In this document: piece after piece, positions 9,120 through 21,587 of the stretch
How positions within the stretch are numbered: position 1 is the first letter of the stretch
How the letters are laid out: each line of letters begins with the position of its first letter
Source of the DNA: Chalciporus piperatus
Lineage: Eukaryota; Basidiomycota; Agaricomycetes; Boletales; Boletaceae
Direction: 5' to 3'
Assembly (NCBI GenBank): GCA_038093975.1
Contig: JBBPTG010000298.1
Span: forward strand, 1 to 27,633
DNA: 27,633 nt
The notes under the pieces: generated by a model
Seen by the model: only the letters and a program-made list of their open reading frames with translations
What the model was told of the DNA's origin: nothing
Databases searched by the model: none
Translations under genes and position numbers: made by a program

Positions 9120-11467
9120 ATGGCAGGGAACGGTTGGACTCCTTCATCTTGGAAATCAAAACACGCTGCCCAGGTGGGAAGTGCGATCTCGGCACCATCT
9201 GAAAACTGAATTTATCTCCGCGTTTGCAGTCAGTCAACTACCCGAACACAGAACACCTCTCCAGGTTCGCTCTCAGCCCATGCCATCAACACTGTCTTGT
9301 AATCATACGATAATAGTGTTCTATCAAAGATCGACAGCCTTCCTCCACTAGTGACCCCGTCCGAGGTCAGTGCAGTACCCTCGCTATGTCATCCAGCGAC
9401 GCTGACCATCAGAACTAGATCGAGCGACTTCGTTTCCAGTTAGCGGCCGTACAACGGAATGAAGCCTTCCTTCTTCACGCGGGTGATTGCGCAGAGAGCT
9501 TCGATGCGTGTACACAAGTGCGTGGGGTCGTTCTATTCCTTGCGAGCATGTGTACTGATTTTGACATCAAGCAAAACATAGCTGCAAAGATCGGATTGAT
9601 TCTCTCCTTTTCTCTGATCCTGATTTGGGGTGGCCGTCTACCCGTGGTATGTGGACGTCGACATTTCATTTGACTTCTTTCATTCTCACAAGACGTGCAG
9701 GTACGCGTCGGTCGCATTGCGGGACAATACGCCAAGCCGAGGAGCAGCGGCACTGAACGAATCGGGGATAGAGATGTTCCCAGTTTTCGGTACGTCCAGC
9801 TTTCCTGAGCAGGCGGACCATTCATGCTAGACGTTTGTTCAGTGGTGATAATATCAACGGGTAGGTCATCGTCCCTGATATACTGACAGAATTTTCCTCA
9901 CTCTTTGGCCTTTCGAAGACTGGACCCAAATGACAGGACACCTGACCCAGAACGGCTGCTCAGGTCAGTTTTTTTTACTCGGGAGTACCATCGTGTGTGG
10001 CTCACGTGCAAGTAGTGCCTATTTCCACTCCACCGCGACCTTGAATCATGTTCGCGGGTTGCTTACTTCCGGATTTGCTTCACTGCATCATCCGCGGGAT
10101 TGGTCACTTTCTCATGTTCGCTCACCCTCCCTACGGTTGGTAACACGGAGCATTTTTAGATTTGCACTGCTGATCAATATTTCGCAAAAATACGCAGGAC
10201 TGAATTTGAGAAAATTACAGAAGGTCTAACCGATGCATTAGACTTTAGCCGCACAATCGGTGTCGACTCGGGTAGAGAAAGTGCTCCTTTTGAGCGTGGA
10301 GGCGGCAGGGGAGTTCTTGGCGAGGTCGACTTCTATACGAGGTTCGTTGAACGCCGTCTCTGTGATCTGATCCTGACCTTCTTTAACATAGTCACGAGGG
10401 TCTCATGCTTGATTACGAGCAAGCCTTGACTCGCGAGTTCCCACTTGCAGGATCTCCCACAGGTTCGCAACAAAAGGGGTATTACAATACGTCTGCACAC
10501 TTCTTGTGGATTGGCGACCGCACACGGCAACTTGAAGGAGCACATGTCGAGTACTTCCGTGGCATCCGCAACCCCATTGGGATCAAAGTTGGTCCGACGC
10601 TGGGTAACGAGGAATTGACCCAGTTACTGGAAGGTAAGTCTCGTGTCTTGTTCCTTCTAATCTGTCTGACCCTACTTTCCCTTCCCCTACGACCCCCATG
10701 CAGTCGTTAACCCAGACAGAGAACCTGGGCGGGTCACGCTGATTACACGCTATGGAGCCGGAAAGGCAAGATCCTTCTCGAGCTTTCTAGGGGCTTTCGG
10801 TTTCGTTCTGATTAGATACCCTCGGATTAGATTCAAAATCACCTGCCCGGTCATATCAAAGCGGTCAAAGAGTCCGGACATCCGGTTGCTTGGATATGCG
10901 ACCCCATGCATGGCAAGTACGTGTTATTCATCGCTCAACTCCCCCACCTCCATACATCCATCCATGGACTGACGGACTGGACCACCCCCTTGCAGCACTC
11001 TCACATCGGGAACTGGTCTAAAGACCCGTAACTTTGGAACCATCATCAGCGAGCTGACATCCTGCATCGAAATCCATGCCTCCTGTGATTCCCGCCTGGG
11101 CGGCGTCAGCCTCGAGTTCACAGGCGAACTCAACGAGGAAGGATTCAGCGTCACGGAGTGTCTAGGTGGAAGCATGGAGCTCACTGAGGAGGAGCTCGGG
11201 CTTAGATACCAAGTGAGCTTTGTTGTATTTGCTAGCCCGTCGCCTAACTCCCGAAATTCGCCGATTAGTCTTTCTGTGATCCTAGACTCAACTTCGAGCA
11301 GTCGCTGGGTAAGTCACGCACATAAATAAACAACCTCGTTCTCGGTCGCTAACGCGCCGTCGTTTCCCCTAGACGTTGCCTTCTTGGTGTCCAACGCTTT
11401 CAAAGAAGAACGTCGGGGAAGAACAGGAGAAAATAACATCTATACCGCTCTGGGAGGAAGGAAATAA
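9120..11467 (+). CDS. class II 3-deoxy-D-arabino-heptulosonate 7-phosphate (DAHP) synthase
   Basis: Condenses phosphoenolpyruvate with erythrose 4-phosphate, the first step of the shikimate pathway. Predicted 489 aa from 16 exons: 9120-9173, 9230-9264, 9317-9365, 9419-9517, 9572-9646, 9701-9789, 9843-9860, 9919-9963, 10016-10135, 10198-10341, 10392-10633, 10704-10765, 10831-10916, 10996-11212, 11269-11308, 11373-11467; every junction keeps frame. Family landmarks in order: [23 protein letters not shown] (Cys71), [54 protein letters not shown] (His371), [30 protein letters not shown] (Asp449). The metal-binding Cys, His, Glu and Asp and the PEP-binding Arg/Lys stretches of the class II family are present. 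Exon 7 is only 18 nt, and intron 12 (10766-10830) starts with GC. The gene converges on the HECT gene, 150 bp between stops. Cytosolic by lack of a targeting sequence. Confidence 0.93.
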
Positions 11468-11617
11468 CTCTGATCTGATTGAATCGTGATCATCTATCGG
11501 AAGATTACAATGTTGTACATGTCCCAAGTATGTAAAAAAACGCCTCGAAAGGACAAAAAAAGTAAAAAGTTGAGTCGATGCCTAGAGCTTGAACGCCGCG
11601 TGCGACCGTGTTCCTCA

Positions 11618-14600
11618 TTATGAGAGATCAAAACCTGCACCCGATGAAATTGCTTGGAGCAGCTTTTCTCGGAGTACTTTCTCGCTGGTGTACCTCGGAA
11701 GCTGGTAGGACGCCGTCAGTCAAAAACTATTTCTGTGACGCTCCCGAGAAACTCACCTTCAACAGATTAACGCATGTACTAGACGTAGGCAAGCGATGCT
11801 GGTCGCTCCCGGCATCACGTATCGCAAAGTTCGGGTTCAACTGTTTGAACCCTCTGTATTCGTCGCCGTCAATCATGAACTTTTCTGGAAGAAACAGAGG
11901 CGCAGGGAATGGACGCTCACAGTAACGGTGGTCTACTGCAACTTGTGACGAAGCGCAAAAACAACCGTCTTTGTTCCTGGTCGAAGCTCTCCATCACCTG
12001 GAAAAGACAACGAGTTAATCATGTGCGCGATCAAAAAAAAGTGGAAAAGTCGTTGTCATAACATACCTTCCAGAATGCTTGTATGGTCGGTTCCTCATCG
12101 CTATAGAGCCCGCCGTAACTGGTGTGTTGTCTCAAATCGTCCAAGTCAACAGGGGCGTTCACGCCGCCGAGGAGAATTTGCAACTCTTGCTGATTGAACA
12201 TGCTAAATGGAAGTGACCGGTCAGTTACCCTCTGCCCACCCACACATACAACAACCGTCGGAAACGAACCGGAGCCATTTGGGATCTACCATCTCAGAAA
12301 GTCCTTCGAAGAAGGCTTCGCTCTGCAGCTTTATCTGCTTACTAAGCCTGTAGTGGGAAACATGGTATATGTATTGGAGCCTGTTTTCTCTGGTCACGGG
12401 AATGTTGCTCCCGTTGGGGATGAGATCAACGGCCTTCGCGACTCCGAATTCTATACAGAATAGTTGGGAACCTCGCGTACGGGATATATTCGCAAGTGTA
12501 AGACTTACCTTCGGTGGCGACAGTGAAATTTAAAGACAAATCCTCCATGTTCCCCGTATAGTTCTTCAGGAAAATGAGTCCCTGGTATAGGTCGGGATCG
12601 AGGGAGGCAAGGTCATCGAGGAAACTCTGCTTTCCAAGCCACTGAATAGATAGTCAGCATTCGCAGCGGTAGGCACGGATATATGTTCTGCTCGATCACC
12701 CACCTTCGCAAGGAAGAACCCCGCAAACGCGACTTCGATCAGGATGCCTTCGTAAAGCGCCTTCCCCAATATGCGACCAATGAAGCGATACCAACTGAGG
12801 CTGTGAGCTAAAGACCGGGATGAAAGGAACATCAGCGTGGGCATGCATTTGAATACGGCGGTAACCGAGGACGTACCCTCTGTAGCATAGGTATGAGGGT
12901 TGGGATAAATTTCATTCTTCTTGTTCGCAAGCCACAGTCCGCGGTCACTATCGAAAACTTCCTTACACAAAGAGGTGAAGAATTCCTTGAATACCCCGCC
13001 TCCATCAATGCCAGCCCTTGGATATCATCTTGTCAGATTACCCAAAGGGAATACAGTAGGCACGAAGAAACTCACTCTTGTTCTCCGAATTGATCAATAA
13101 ACGTGATACTAATTGGGGCGCGGAGGTCTACTTCTGAGAGTTTGTCGTATCCATCCTGGGCAATGTTTGTTCGCCTGATCGATACCTCCATCCTGCCTCT
13201 GCGTGGAAAGTAGTCCAAACCTCTGTTCATCATGTCGCTGTGCACAAATCGACGGAATATGAGCACCCGAGTTTCGAATGGTATAGCAAATGGGATATTA
13301 TGGAGCACTCCCAGTCGCGGGGACATTCGGAAAAATTGGGCCTTTTGACGACGAGAGCCAGAATGGGGCACCATTTCCTCGTCGACTTGTTGCCCTTCAT
13401 ATCTGAGAGATGGGTCAATAGAAGGAAACAAAGATGGACGGACGCTCGTACACGGCCGCCTCTATGAATGAGTTCATGTCGATTTGGGAGTTTACATGCC
13501 AGTGATCTTCAGGCATGAATGGTCTCCGAGAGCTATGGAAGAGGGATGAGCAAGCGCACGGAAGTAAGCGACGAACGACCGCACTCTCTAGCATGGATCG
13601 CTTGTAAACATCTAGTTATCCTGTCGCGTACGCCCTCCCACGAGAGATTCAGGCCAGGAACGGTGGCGTCTTGGAGTTTCGTTTGATCTTCTCGCCAGTA
13701 CAACATGAATGCGATGTTAAAGAGCGTCCGTGAAAATGGAATAAGTTCATTGAGCGTGAGGGAGCTACGAGAACCGGAAAAGAACTCGTCGTCGCCCATC
13801 GTGAGGAGTGACTGTGTGTACAAATCGGTAAGGAGGAGCAAGGGCGGCCAGTACGGACCAAGAGAGCGATCTGGAGAGAGCTAAGGACAGATCAAACTGA
13901 ATAGAATAATCACTTACCCATGAGCGACGAAAGATTCTCGTCTCGGCCAAGAGGTGTGGCGCGTACAAAGTCACGGTATATCTCGCGCACGAGACCTCCG
14001 CCACCATACAAGAGTAGATTGCCAAGTACCCTGTCCTTCCTGGAAGGCCAGACTATATTGAGGCTCAGGAACATCGACACCAGGTCTGGCAATAATTCCG
14101 GATTATGCTGCGCGACCTTCAAAAGAGAATTCAGATGAGTGGGGGTTGGCAAAAGTTGCAGCTTGTTGCGGGTCCTCGCGTCAAGGTGAGGTAAAACAGG
14201 TCGTGAGCCACCGGTATCGGCGCGGGGAGGTCTTTCAGAATCCGAGTCACTTTCATCTCCCCACGAAGCTGTTGCTTTGGATTCCTGAGGGAGTGGAGGT
14301 TCCAAAGCGTGAGTTGGTAGCGCGTTAAACAAAGCAGAAAGGAGCTGTAAGTAAGCCTTCAGAGACGAGACAGGAAGAGTGGTATATCGTTGAGGGGTAA
14401 TAAAGACCAGTAAGTTTGCAACGACATTGATCTGCGATGCTGTAGAGGTGGCAGAGATGATGTTGGGAATGTATGGTGGAAGTACATGGAAGTGTGCAAG
14501 AGGAAGTTGTGTAGAGAATTCTGAGAGTGACGTAATAGGGATACGGTAGGGAAGCAGAGGGATTGCAAGGATTTGTGCGATCAAGCCCTGGAAAACTTGG

Positions 14601-15438
14601 GCGAATGCCTCTGCTGAGGGCGCAAAGTTATTGAGAGGGAGACACAAAAGTTTAACCAGATAAGGAAGGGATGGACTATTCTTTGATTCGGATCCCTGTT
14701 GCAAGTGTGAGACACGTCAGCTAGAAGAAATAGCTTTGACCGACAATTGATAATAAAGCGCGTCCGAGGTATCGGTAAATGTCCTTCTCGACAACCCATT
14801 TTGATACCAGGATCGGTATATCTTGTCCAGATGGACCGAGGACTCCCAAAGCCGATGAAGGATCGAGGAGTTTGCACAGAACTTGGAGGTGTGGCACAAC
14901 CGAAGGTGCGCTAAGCAAGATCAGCACATAGTGCGATGTTTCCATTTGGAAGACTCACTTTGAGTGAATTTCCGTAGACCGGAGCAATAGCGTCGCGACG
15001 CGGCATATGAGATTTATCCAATGGTCCCGATCCGAACCCCTTGCTGGGGCAAAGAGCACTTCTGTTCATCTCGGTCAAAGACGTCAGCGATACTGTGAAT
15101 ATCGGCTTACTGTCATCTTGAGATGCACTCTGCGACCACTGAGAGAGAAGTTCTTCGTTCTGCCCAATGAGGACAAGACATCTCAGAGCCGTGAGGCTAG
15201 TGACGTCCTCTTGGAATACCCGTCGTAATTCTTGTCGAACACGTCGGGCTTCGGTGACGCCACGCCACCATGCTTGTATCCTGGTAGCACTCTCTTCTCG
15301 TTTACGCAGAGCTTCACGTTCCATCCTTCGCGCTCTTGCTTGATTCAAGATCGTAGCTTGTGATGACACTGAGGTCGACCCTCCTAAATTGATATCGCGC
15401 CGCCTTCGCTCATTGACATCTCCAAATAGTGGAAACAT
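11618..15438 (-). CDS. hul5: HECT-type E3 ubiquitin ligase, Hul5/UBE3C family
   Basis: Transfers ubiquitin to substrates through a catalytic cysteine; Hul5/UBE3C proteins act with the proteasome on ubiquitin chain elongation (family knowledge). Predicted 1006 aa from 15 exons, in coding order: 15438-15111, 15061-14959, 14910-14745, 14695-13918, 13870-13585, 13532-13452, 13402-13076, 13016-12877, 12807-12704, 12641-12509, 12450-12270, 12202-12067, 11997-11921, 11853-11757, 11701-11618. N-terminus MFPLFGD...INLGG, then an IQ motif (RIQAWWRGVTEARRVRQ) near residue 53. The HECT domain covers about 625 to the end: SPRLGVLHNIPFAIPFE, DQFGEQEAGIDGGGVFKEF, RILGKALYEG, NYTGNMEDLSLNFT, LRQHTSYGGLY, FLRFVTSCSRPPLL, and STCVNLLKLP with active-site Cys974; it ends GAGFDLS, as the family does. 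Length matches relatives. The exon 3/4 junction uses an atypical GTCGGT donor and is the least certain join. Confidence 0.92.
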
Positions 15439-16907
15439 GGCTCAAGGAACCTTTCGACGATCTGTTGCGGTAGCGAGTGGATTCAGAGATGATAAGTGTA
15501 CAAAGTGGGAGTAGGGCTTCAAGTTGTGTCGCGCTTCGCAATCTCTCCGCGCTTAGGTAACTTAAACCCTAACCCTAAAGTAGGTGCTAGCTGACAAAGA
15601 TACAAAGTGCGATTACGGATTGATTACGGATCCTTTGATCTAAAAAAACGACTACAGTGACTACGGTAAGTTGGATCTGCACATTCTTCTGTAGTCCCAA
15701 GCTTTCCGCGTCATCATACCGGATCTCCCATTCCAACCTTTGACTCGAGCTAGTGACCAAAATCAGCAACAACGGATAAAAGCGTGTGCCCACGCCATGA
15801 AAGTTCGACTATGCGAGACAGTCATGGGACTAGAAATTTGCAGCTAGAGTTTCAAGTTATGGTCAATAAGGGAATGGTCGATGTCGAGTCCCTTGGGGAT
15901 TTGGTTAGCCGCTTTGCTCTCGCTACTCGTCGAGGACCTGTTCGTGCTTCCCAAATCCCTTTCAGCTCCTTGCACTTTGAAGCCGATGGTTGATTGCCAG
16001 ATGATCTCTCTCGTCAAATTTCTCCAGTTTTTTTTCAGGCCGAAGCGCTTTGACATCGTGCCAGAAGCGAAGACGGTGTTTTGGGACACATATCACCGGA
16101 CAGTGATGAATTCCAATACTAGAACAACGGATAACGAGGTCGTGAGCCACCCGTTCAATCTTGCACGAATACAAACTGACAATGCGTGCAGCCCTGACGA
16201 ATGACCATGGTTGCGCTGGCGGCGAACGAGCGTCGTTCTGTTGTCACGACCAACCTCTCATCGATGAAGTCATTCGATTCTCGTACCGACGAGAACGGTG
16301 GGCCATCAATGTCGCAGATTCGGACAAGGCTCGAACCCACAGACAATTTAGAATGTCGTACAAAACCAGCCGACCATTGCTTCTCTTGATTACGACGGTC
16401 CGCCTTATATCGCGATATTGTTGGACCTCTGTGTTTCAAATTTCGAACTCAAAGTCACTTGCGATCCGTCGGGGAGAGACCTACAGTATCTATGTATCTA
16501 TGCATCCATATCGACTCCCAGAGATACCCCTTTCTCAGACTTGTCTGCATCCTCCCGACAAAAGTCTAGCGCGGGGCCTCGAGGATCAAATGCAATGGGG
16601 AAGTAGAGCGAGCCGCAGCGTGGACCCCAATTGGGCTGGCTAACCCGCCAATAGCTGTCGAAATTAGCTCCGGGGTATAGGGAGAAGATGGTTGTACTTT
16701 GATGTTTTCTCGATTTGTTTTTCATTGAGATTTGGCCTCGTCCTCAAGGCAAGGTACGCGGAAAATTAACCCCTGTATAGATCTGTTTTCACTGCAGCAC
16801 AAATTATTCCTCTCTACACACCGTCATCTCAAAGTTTTGTAAGTAGTAAGGCCTTAAGGGATCACTGTATAGTAATCAGCGCATAATCAAGTGCCAACTC
16901 TTTCATA
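15439..16907. other. 1.47-kb gene-poor stretch
   Basis: Between the HECT start and the GST stop I find no convincing gene. Several overlapping frames of 60-160 codons exist on both strands (e.g. plus 15881-16204 and 16161-16643), with some protein-like patches (LGDLVSRFALATRRGPVRAS; RRERWAINVADSDKAR), but no recognisable domain, and adjoining patches sit in different frames. A decayed or unrecognised gene is possible. Confidence 0.35.
15564..15579. promoter_or_regulatory. telomere-like (telo-box) motif in HECT promoter
   Basis: AAACCCTAACCCTAAA, i.e. two CCCTAA units, about 125 bases upstream of the HECT start codon. In TTAGGG-telomere organisms such short interstitial units can bind Myb/Tbf1-like factors when near promoters (family knowledge). 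Two units alone could also be chance. Confidence 0.4.
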
Positions 16908-17743
16908 TCAATACTTGAAATACTTTTCCAGACTTTCCACCAACCTTCCCCATCTCCCCTCCATCACCTCCCTTTTCTCCACCTCCCCGAGTCCATCTAC
17001 AACATATTTAATCCTCCCCGCAACTGCGAAATCAAACGCGCATGGCTGCTCTCCAAACACGTACTCCCCATGCCTCTCATCATACACCGCTTCCAACTTC
17101 TCCCATGTCCCCTTACCCGCATCGGCGGCTTGTCTCATCAATCCTACACGTTCGTTCTCTCTCTTGGCAGCCTCGACGAGCGAGACCCAACGCCCACCGA
17201 AACGTGACGTACGGGTGCGATGGTAGAACTCCTGACTGATAGGGTTCAGCCGTTCCGCACCCAATACCATGATCACCAACAACGCCTCCCTATCCCTTTC
17301 TCCTCCAGAAGCAGACCCAAACCTCAACGCATCACCCATCGTTTTGTACATATCCCTCGTTTCGTCACTCAGCACTTTTGGCCTATCCGGCCAAGTATCG
17401 TCGAGGTACGCCGCGATCTTGAGAGAATCCATCACGATCGTACCGGTATTCGGATCTTCAATCACGGGTAGGGTGTAGGCAGCACTGCCGTTGGGGTCGG
17501 TTGCACTCCGAGTGACACCTTTGGATTGGAGCAATGGAGTAATGTCTGGGAACTCCACCCAAACTGTGGTAAATGGGAGACCTTTGTATCCAAGGCAGTA
17601 TCTGCTCGGGCGTCAGTGCGATTGAGTGCGAGAATCGAAGGAAATGAGTACCTCGTAACCATCGTGTTTGGGGACCACGGGCGTCCTTGAGTAGTGCACG
17701 GGATATCATAAAGAACGATGGGCTTGAGTTCGCCAGAAGACAT
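16908..17743 (-). CDS. glutathione S-transferase, basidiomycete etherase (GTE)-like
   Basis: Predicted 261 aa from exons 17743-17652 and 17601-16908, with one 50-bp GT-AG intron (branch-like CACTGAC). The N-terminal thioredoxin fold begins PIVLYDIP, then WSPNTMVTRYCLGYKGLPFTTVWVEFPDI, which is the signature of etherase-type GSTs in wood- and soil-dwelling basidiomycetes; Ser24 of WSPNT is the likely catalytic serine. LPVIEDPNTGTIVMDSLKIAAYLD is the glutathione-site helix with its cis-proline. The C-terminal helical domain contains RFGGRWVSL and FGEQPCAFDFAVAGRIKYV. Likely cytosolic; conjugates or cleaves small electrophiles with glutathione. TATAAA lies 72 bases upstream of the ATG. Substrate cannot be read from sequence. 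Confidence 0.9.
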
Positions 17744-18234
17744 GATGAAGGTGTGAAGTTTCAGGTTATCAATAATCAGACTCGGAGCTTTGCACGAAGT
17801 GCACAGCCTGGCGCTTTATATCCATGCATCACCCCAATCGTTTGAAGATTGATCATTGTTCTGGGGAGGACGGAGACAGTGGTCCGTGGATATCCCGATT
17901 TGCCATGATCGATTCACACCGAGCGCTGGTCTCAACCTGGAGATGGTCGACGATGGAACTCGGGAAAAACCCTCGCATTGCGGAAATTCGAGTCAGACGG
18001 CGGTGAAGGGGAGACCTCCGTACCTAGTACAGTTGCCGCGACTTCAACTTGCCGCCCCCTGGCCCGGAATCCGTTACCACGACCTGGCAGGTCTGGGAGA
18101 CGTCGTCGAGATCATTACGTTACAAAGTACCCCTCCCTACACATGCACGTATTACAGTATTGAAGTAGGCATTACACTCGAATAAAATACCCCAAGTGCG
18201 ACAAAACCCACACTCCTTCAAGCTCGCATTACAC
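17744..18234. other. GST upstream region and nuclease 3' flank
   Basis: About 490 bases. Besides the GST TATA box it holds the 3' flank of the nuclease gene. Open frames at 17824-18185 on the plus strand show no conserved content. Confidence 0.45.
17815..17820 (-). promoter_or_regulatory. TATA box of GST gene
   Basis: TATAAA on the minus strand within GGATATAAAGCGCC, 72 bases upstream of the GST ATG. The same spacing is seen for the small gene at 21588-22153. Confidence 0.55.
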
Positions 18235-21200
18235 CTACACCTTTGGTTGCTTCAAACACTCCAACCTCGGCAACACGTCCCTCACACTCCTCCCCATCCT
18301 GACCGCCTCCCTCACCTTCCCAGCCAACACCCGGCTCTTTTCCCAATCCATCTTCGAGTCTTCGTCTGTGATCAATCTCGTTCGTTGTTCCGCGCGCAAT
18401 GATGTAGACGCGGACATCGAGGTGGTTGATATGGCTGGGAAGGACTTGTTCACCCTCTCACCCGCACTCCTCGAGGACCCGCGAGGGACGACTAAATCAG
18501 GCCGAGCAAGCCTCAGCTTCTCCGTAATCCTTCTCCTTTCTGCCCGCTCCGCTCTCCTCGCTGCTGTTCTCGGACTCGCCGGAGGTTGTCCCTCCGACGT
18601 AACGGCGAGAACCGACGTCGACATCGACATCGAGGTCGAGGTCGAGGTAGGGGCGGGAATAGAGACCAAAGTCGATGTCAACGCGATAGCACAACTAGTC
18701 TTCGCAAAGGAGTCTCCAGCAATCCCGATGCGTTTGCGGACCGGAAAGGCGATCGTTGCGTGAGCATGAACGCTCGCTCCCACGTCATCGCGCTGTATGA
18801 CGGGAATGGTGTCCGTGCGCACGACACCCTCTTCCTTGCCCGTTCCACCTTCTCGTTCGATCCTCCTCCGTTTAGGAGTCCTCGGCGCTCCTTCCCTGAC
18901 GCCCACGTTTTCCGCTTCCACTACACACGCTGACGCGTATCGTTGACGAGCTCGAGGTGTGGGCAGTCCTTGGCTCTGCGTTCGTGACAGGTCTTGCGCC
19001 ATACCCTCATCCGTGATGGCGTCCTCGTGCCCATCCTCTACTCCCACATCGACATTTTCGATCCTCACAAACGGTTTCACCTCCCCGCCTCCAACACCCT
19101 CAAAGGATACGAACGGGGACGTACATACAGACGCGAACGACAACCCGGGTGACGAACGTATGAGTCGATCCGGCGTGATGACGGGCTCGGTGTCCGTTCG
19201 CGCGACTGGGCGTTTCATTGGGGTTGTGAAGACGTCGCCATCAAGAGCTCGTGCTTTGTCCTTGGTATAGGTATCGGTGTTGGGATTAGAATTCTCGAGG
19301 TGACGAAAGGGCAGAAAGGGCGACGTCGTTGGGGTCAGTAGCCCACCCGCCCCTATTTCCCCTTCCATCCTGTCAGGAACCTGGGACTCTGCCTCCATTA
19401 CCGGAAACGTCACCCCGTCCCCCATCTCCCCTCCAAAAAAATGCCACGCAACACGTGCATGGTCATCTGACCCACCCTCATCCGACGAGTCGTCCGAGTC
19501 ATGCGCATATCGTCGAGATGCCACCTCTTTCCCAGCCAGTCTGCTCGGACCAGCGGTAGGACGAGGTTTCTCTTCCTCCTCCGTCATGGGGTTGTCTAAG
19601 ACGTCATCCTCGTCTTGGTGGTCATCAACCCGTCCATTCGTCCGGGCGATATCTCGTCGACCACGTCGCCCGAGCCACGCCCTTAACACTCCCATCCTAC
19701 CACCCCTACCACCTCTCTCACCCCATCTATCCGCAACTTCGTTCGGACCGACGATGTTTGCATACGCTGCATCCGCATCCTCCGCATCCACAACCGTTGT
19801 CAATGTCGCGTGGTTACCCAATGCAAAGGTAGGCCCCTGAAGAGCCATAACGCTCGGATCCCTGATGAGCGGGCATGGCGGGGCAGTGATTGATGCTACG
19901 CCTTTTACACCCGTCCCCGACGATGAAGTTGGGGCGAGACACCCCTCGAACATCCTTGCCATCGCACCCCAATCCAGTCCTTTCAGCTCTATATCCAGGG
20001 TATTAGGAACCACACGATGTGGTTTGAACAGCGCCACAAAGTTAAGAAGTTCAGGGAGTGGCGAGTGGCGACTGAGTGGGACGAGCTGTTCACGCGAACG
20101 CATATGGTCAGCGCCAACGCCAACGCCAGCGAATAACACGGACGGAACGCACCAAGGAACCGACGTTCTCACCCATCAACACTTGTCTCTTCACAGTTGC
20201 CCGATATGTTTCCCATTTCGCACAACTCATGGTAACAGCGTTGACGTAGACGACTTTCCTACCTTCCTTGCTGAACGGTGCAACAGAGTTCTTGGCGGTG
20301 TAGTCGTACGGAGGGACATCGACGAATGAACACCGGTCGAATCGTTCGCACGCATGAAAACGCGTCGAGGCCCGGTCGTGCGTGCCAAGTGCACCTAGAA
20401 ATGGATCAGAGCCATGCGTGTAAATGGAGTATTTGTATCGATCGAGGTGGATCTATGCGTGGGCAGTGTGATGAGAGACGCATATATGCGCGTGTATCTG
20501 TGGTTACCTGGCAATTGAAAGCGCGTGCAATGGCTTTGAGAATGTCTTCGTAGCCCCAAGTCCAACAATTTATGAAAAAGTGAGTCGTTGCCGGGAAGAG
20601 AGCGATAAGTTCGACGAGTCCTCGAACTGCGTTTTCCTGTCAAATGCGTGTGAGTGTGGATGTCTAGACTCAACAATAAAAATGGCACTGCACCTTGCTG
20701 GGAACGACGACGGGAGAGAGGAGACATGCGGTGTCGAGATAAATGGCTTCAAGGGTTTTAACGAGACCCGCTGCTTCTGGCAGGGTGCCTTCCCTCCGAG
20801 CTACAAATACGCGGAGATCCTCTGCGGATGTGGCGAGGTAAGGTTGAAGGAGTTGGTGTCGCGTGAGGGAGGCAAGGAACCAAGGTTCTGCTCTGAGATC
20901 GCCTGTGTGGAGAACCGAACCTCGGGGTCCTTCGATGAGGAACCTGGGATCGGTGGGATCAGTAGGAGGAAGAGAGAACACGTGATGAGACGGACATGAC
21001 TGAACCTGGGCAGTGGTTGGCGTCGAGGAGGGTAATAGTCACTGTCTCCGTGTCGGATATATCAAACTGCGTCGGAGTATTGAGGGGTACTGCATGCTGT
21101 CCACATAATGAGTTCCAGATACCCTGAGCGTCTATACCAACCCACGAGTAGATCCCTTGACCCCGTGTAAAACGTGTGTCCGTTTGGCATCACATAGGGA

Positions 21201-21499
21201 TCAACCTTGAGATGCCCAAACGTCTTTTTCTTCTCCGCTCTGTAGTCATGATCATGCAACGCTCTCTCCGCATACACCTCGTGTCTGAGTAGCATCTCTT
21301 TCGCATCCTGTGAACATATCACGCGGTATCCGAATGACTTGGATGCGAGTCCTTGGATGTGGTCTGAGTGGGTGTGAGTGAGGAGATGTAGTGGGGGTCT
21401 GTTGAATGGAGATGGGAGATCCTGGAGAGTGTCCGTGAAGCAGTCGACGCGGATTGGATAGGGGAGAGCAAACGAGTGGTAGGGCGTTCCAGGGGGCAT
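18235..21499 (-). CDS. Artemis/SNM1-type metallo-beta-lactamase nuclease (DCLRE1C-like)
   Basis: DNA end-processing nuclease of the beta-CASP metallo-lactamase family, nuclear by role. Predicted about 989 aa. Exons, in coding order: 21499-21142, 21089-20996, 20943-20694, 20636-20508, 20452 to about 20165, 20085-18235. It starts MPPGTPYHSFALPYPIRVD, as fungal relatives do. Metal ligands: THTHSDH at residues 41-47 (His42, His44, Asp46, His47), DANHCPG (His145), LHTGDLR (Asp166). Then YLDTA, HFFINCWTWGYED, IHLDRYKYSIY, VNAVTMS, VPLSRHSPLPELLNFVALF and PHRVVPNTLD complete the beta-CASP part. The last about 560 residues are low-complexity and Ser/Thr/Asp-rich (including STSTSMSMSTS), probably disordered. 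The junction between exons 5 and 6 is ambiguous (donor GTCGGT at 20164 or GTGTTG at 20182). Only 88 bp separate its ATG from the stop of the upstream gene, so its promoter may lie inside that gene. Confidence 0.88.
18613..18652 (+). repeat. hexanucleotide-like coding repeat
   Basis: GACATC and GAGGTC units repeated (two plus three) within the nuclease tail, antisense to the STSTSMSMSTS stretch. A short slippage-prone coding microsatellite. Confidence 0.6.
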
Positions 21500-21587
21500 G
21501 GCAGAACGAGAGAGAGCGAGAAGACAGGTGGCTGTGTTCGTGTATCGCGCATTGACACATGACAGGTCACATATTACCCCTATCTAT

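Noticed and set aside
14911..15061. Continuation of HECT exon 1 in its open frame (TVSLTSLTEMNRS...)
   Set aside because: An intron at 15110-15062 switches to the frame reading FAPARGSDRDHWINLICRVATLLLRS, which fits the Hul5 family and restores phase with exon 3.
18368..20329. Long plus-strand frames (60-154 codons) between 18.3 and 20.3 kb
   Set aside because: All are antisense to the single-exon tail of the nuclease and reflect its codon bias.
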